This document shows positions 6,424 to 7,112 of a stretch of DNA of 7,112 nucleotides, in pieces. The notes beneath the pieces are model-generated. The model was not told the origin of the DNA and ran no database searches. It saw only the letters and a program-made list of their open reading frames with translations. How positions within the stretch are numbered: the stretch's first letter is position 1; the number at the start of each line of letters is the position of its first letter. The DNA lies in assembly GCA_934281515.1 (NCBI GenBank), contig CAKQXG010000110.1, forward strand, positions 1 through 7,112, written 5' to 3'. Source of the DNA: an uncultured Clostridia bacterium. GTDB lineage: Bacteria > Bacillota > Clostridia > Christensenellales > CAG-314. A program made the position numbers and the translations under genes.

Positions 6424-6583
6424 GTCACGAGCAAAATACATCTTGTCGTTTGTATGGCGCATAACCGTTGTAGGAAACATTCGACAACGGGCGCACCGTG
6501 GGGACTGCAATCGACAAATTGACGTTTGCTCGGACAAATTCGAGAAACATAGGGACCGGGTTTCTCTGCAAGGAGAAAATGCT
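6424..6583 (+). promoter_or_regulatory. Structured 5' leader with possible translation switch (riboswitch-like)
   Basis: Between the predicted start point and ATG 6584 lie about 160 bases with nested pairing. P1 is CGAGCAAA (6428-6435) with TTTGCTCG (6525-6532). P2 is TTGTCG (6443-6448) with CGACAA (6512-6517). P3 is CCGTTGT (6465-6471) with ACAACGG (6484-6490), extended by GCGC (6457-6460 with 6491-6494). Downstream, GTTTCTC (6560-6566) can pair with GAGAAAC (6542-6548). Alternatively, its TTTCTC can pair with GAGAAA (6573-6578), which overlaps the ribosome binding site AAGGAG (6570-6575). These two helices exclude each other, as in a translational expression platform. The 6498-6508 stretch is left unpaired. 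It matches no riboswitch class I can recall. Confidence 0.5.
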
Positions 6584-7112
6584 ATGGATCTTGAAACCTT
6601 TGTGGAGTCGCTGTTCGGGTTTATCAAAAACAGCGAAAACATGTACTTTTTGTTGTATGCCGTTGCCACTTGCCTTGTCAGTCAGATTGCAAAGAAACTG
6701 CTTGTCAATAAGGTGAAAGTAGACGTCGAGCATAAGTTTGACCTTGCGGTAGTGTTGCCGTTTGTATTCGGCACGATTTTTGCCGCCGTTGACACTTTTG
6801 TCGTGGCGTGTGCAGCGTTCGGATTCAGGTCGATTGTCGGCATGTTTGTCGACGGCGCAACCATCGGCGCGTTGTCGTCGGTCATCTTCAGGTTTGTGTC
6901 GTCGCTTGGCAACAAGAGTCTCAAAAGCTTGATGAAGGACGATGTGTTCGGCGTGTTTTACACCCAACTGTTGTACTTCGGCAATGCTCGCGATCGTCTT
7001 GCCGACGGCACCTTGTCGTATGCCGATTTTTTGCAACAAGTCAAACTTGTGGCTACCAACGCACGGCAAATCTATCTGACGGACGTTGCCGACGACGTCA
7101 AGCGGGCGGGAC
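6584..7112 (+). CDS. Predicted multi-pass membrane protein of unknown function (3' truncated by window)
   Basis: The start ATG 6584 follows AAGGAG (6570-6575) by eight bases. The frame stays open to the window edge, giving 176 residues with no stop. Hydrophobic segments lie at about residues 20-36, 53-79 (rich in V, F and A) and 84-106. A charged stretch, KKLLVNKVKVDVEHK, separates the first two and should be cytoplasmic. After residue 108 the chain becomes soluble and helical, with a D/R/K-rich tail. The N-terminus lacks a cleavable signal. It resembles a small holin- or integral-membrane-type protein in outline only; I recognise no family. It has its own promoter and a long structured leader, so its expression is probably regulated after transcription starts. 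Confidence 0.8.
   Translation, partial: MDLETFVESLFGFIKNSENMYFLLYAVATCLVSQIAKKLLVNKVKVDVEHKFDLAVVLPFVFGTIFAAVDTFVVACAAFGFRSIVGMFVDGATIGALSSVIFRFVSSLGNKSLKSLMKDDVFGVFYTQLLYFGNARDRLADGTLSYADFLQQVKLVATNARQIYLTDVADDVKRAG

Noticed and set aside
6549..6566. A T-box-like AGGGACCGGG in the leader.
   Set aside because: The invariant UGGN bulge of the T-box is absent, no specifier stem is seen, and the downstream gene is not an aminoacyl-tRNA synthetase or amino acid gene.
6425..7069. A 214-codon minus-strand frame opposite the leader and membrane protein gene.
   Set aside because: The plus strand has a promoter, AAGGAG and a coherent membrane protein; the antisense frame runs through the promoter-leader structure and has no start signal.
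1..7112. tRNA, rRNA, CRISPR array, transposase or prophage module.
   Set aside because: No cloverleaf, regularly spaced repeat array, DDE motif or phage structural gene was seen on either strand.

Overview
The window (about 7.1 kb, mid-range GC) looks like chromosomal DNA from an uncultured Clostridia-type Firmicute. The reasons are strong AAGGAG-type ribosome binding sites, an extended -10 promoter, a Gram-positive style lipoprotein, and three different palindromic intergenic repeats of the kind I remember as dispersed in gut Clostridia genomes. The lineage is an inference; there is no rRNA or other marker gene to settle it.

Layout. Bases 1-491 are the 3' end of a GspE/PilB-type ATPase that powers type II secretion or type IV pilus assembly. 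Its stop codon directly abuts a 127-base fold-back element (492-618). A second, two-hairpin repeat (712-770) follows in the same 404-base gap. A 662-residue predicted lipoprotein of unknown function (896-2884) comes next; its middle third is much more AT-rich than its ends. A third palindromic repeat (2901-2967) separates it from a 920-residue cytosolic protein (2990-5752). The start of that protein resembles the N-terminal domain of GTPase-associated protein 1 (GAP1-N2 type); the rest looks helical and unassigned. A strong intrinsic terminator (5776-5834) ends this part.

The right-hand part is regulatory. A 66-residue XRE-type repressor (6110-6310) has two GTAC-N7-GTAC palindromes upstream, three helical turns apart, one overlapping its likely -10 box. 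Its Shine-Dalgarno sequence is also perfectly complementary to a site upstream of both operators. An independent extended -10 promoter (TGGTATAAT, ending at 6417) then drives a leader of about 160 bases into a multi-pass membrane protein (6584 to the window edge). The leader holds nested stems and, at its 3' end, two mutually exclusive helices, one of which takes in the ribosome binding site. This riboswitch-like arrangement is the best candidate for an undescribed element here.

I see no sign that the genes form one pathway. All point the same way, but repeats, a terminator and separate promoters divide them into at least four transcription units. No tRNA, rRNA, CRISPR array, transposase or complete mobile element was found.
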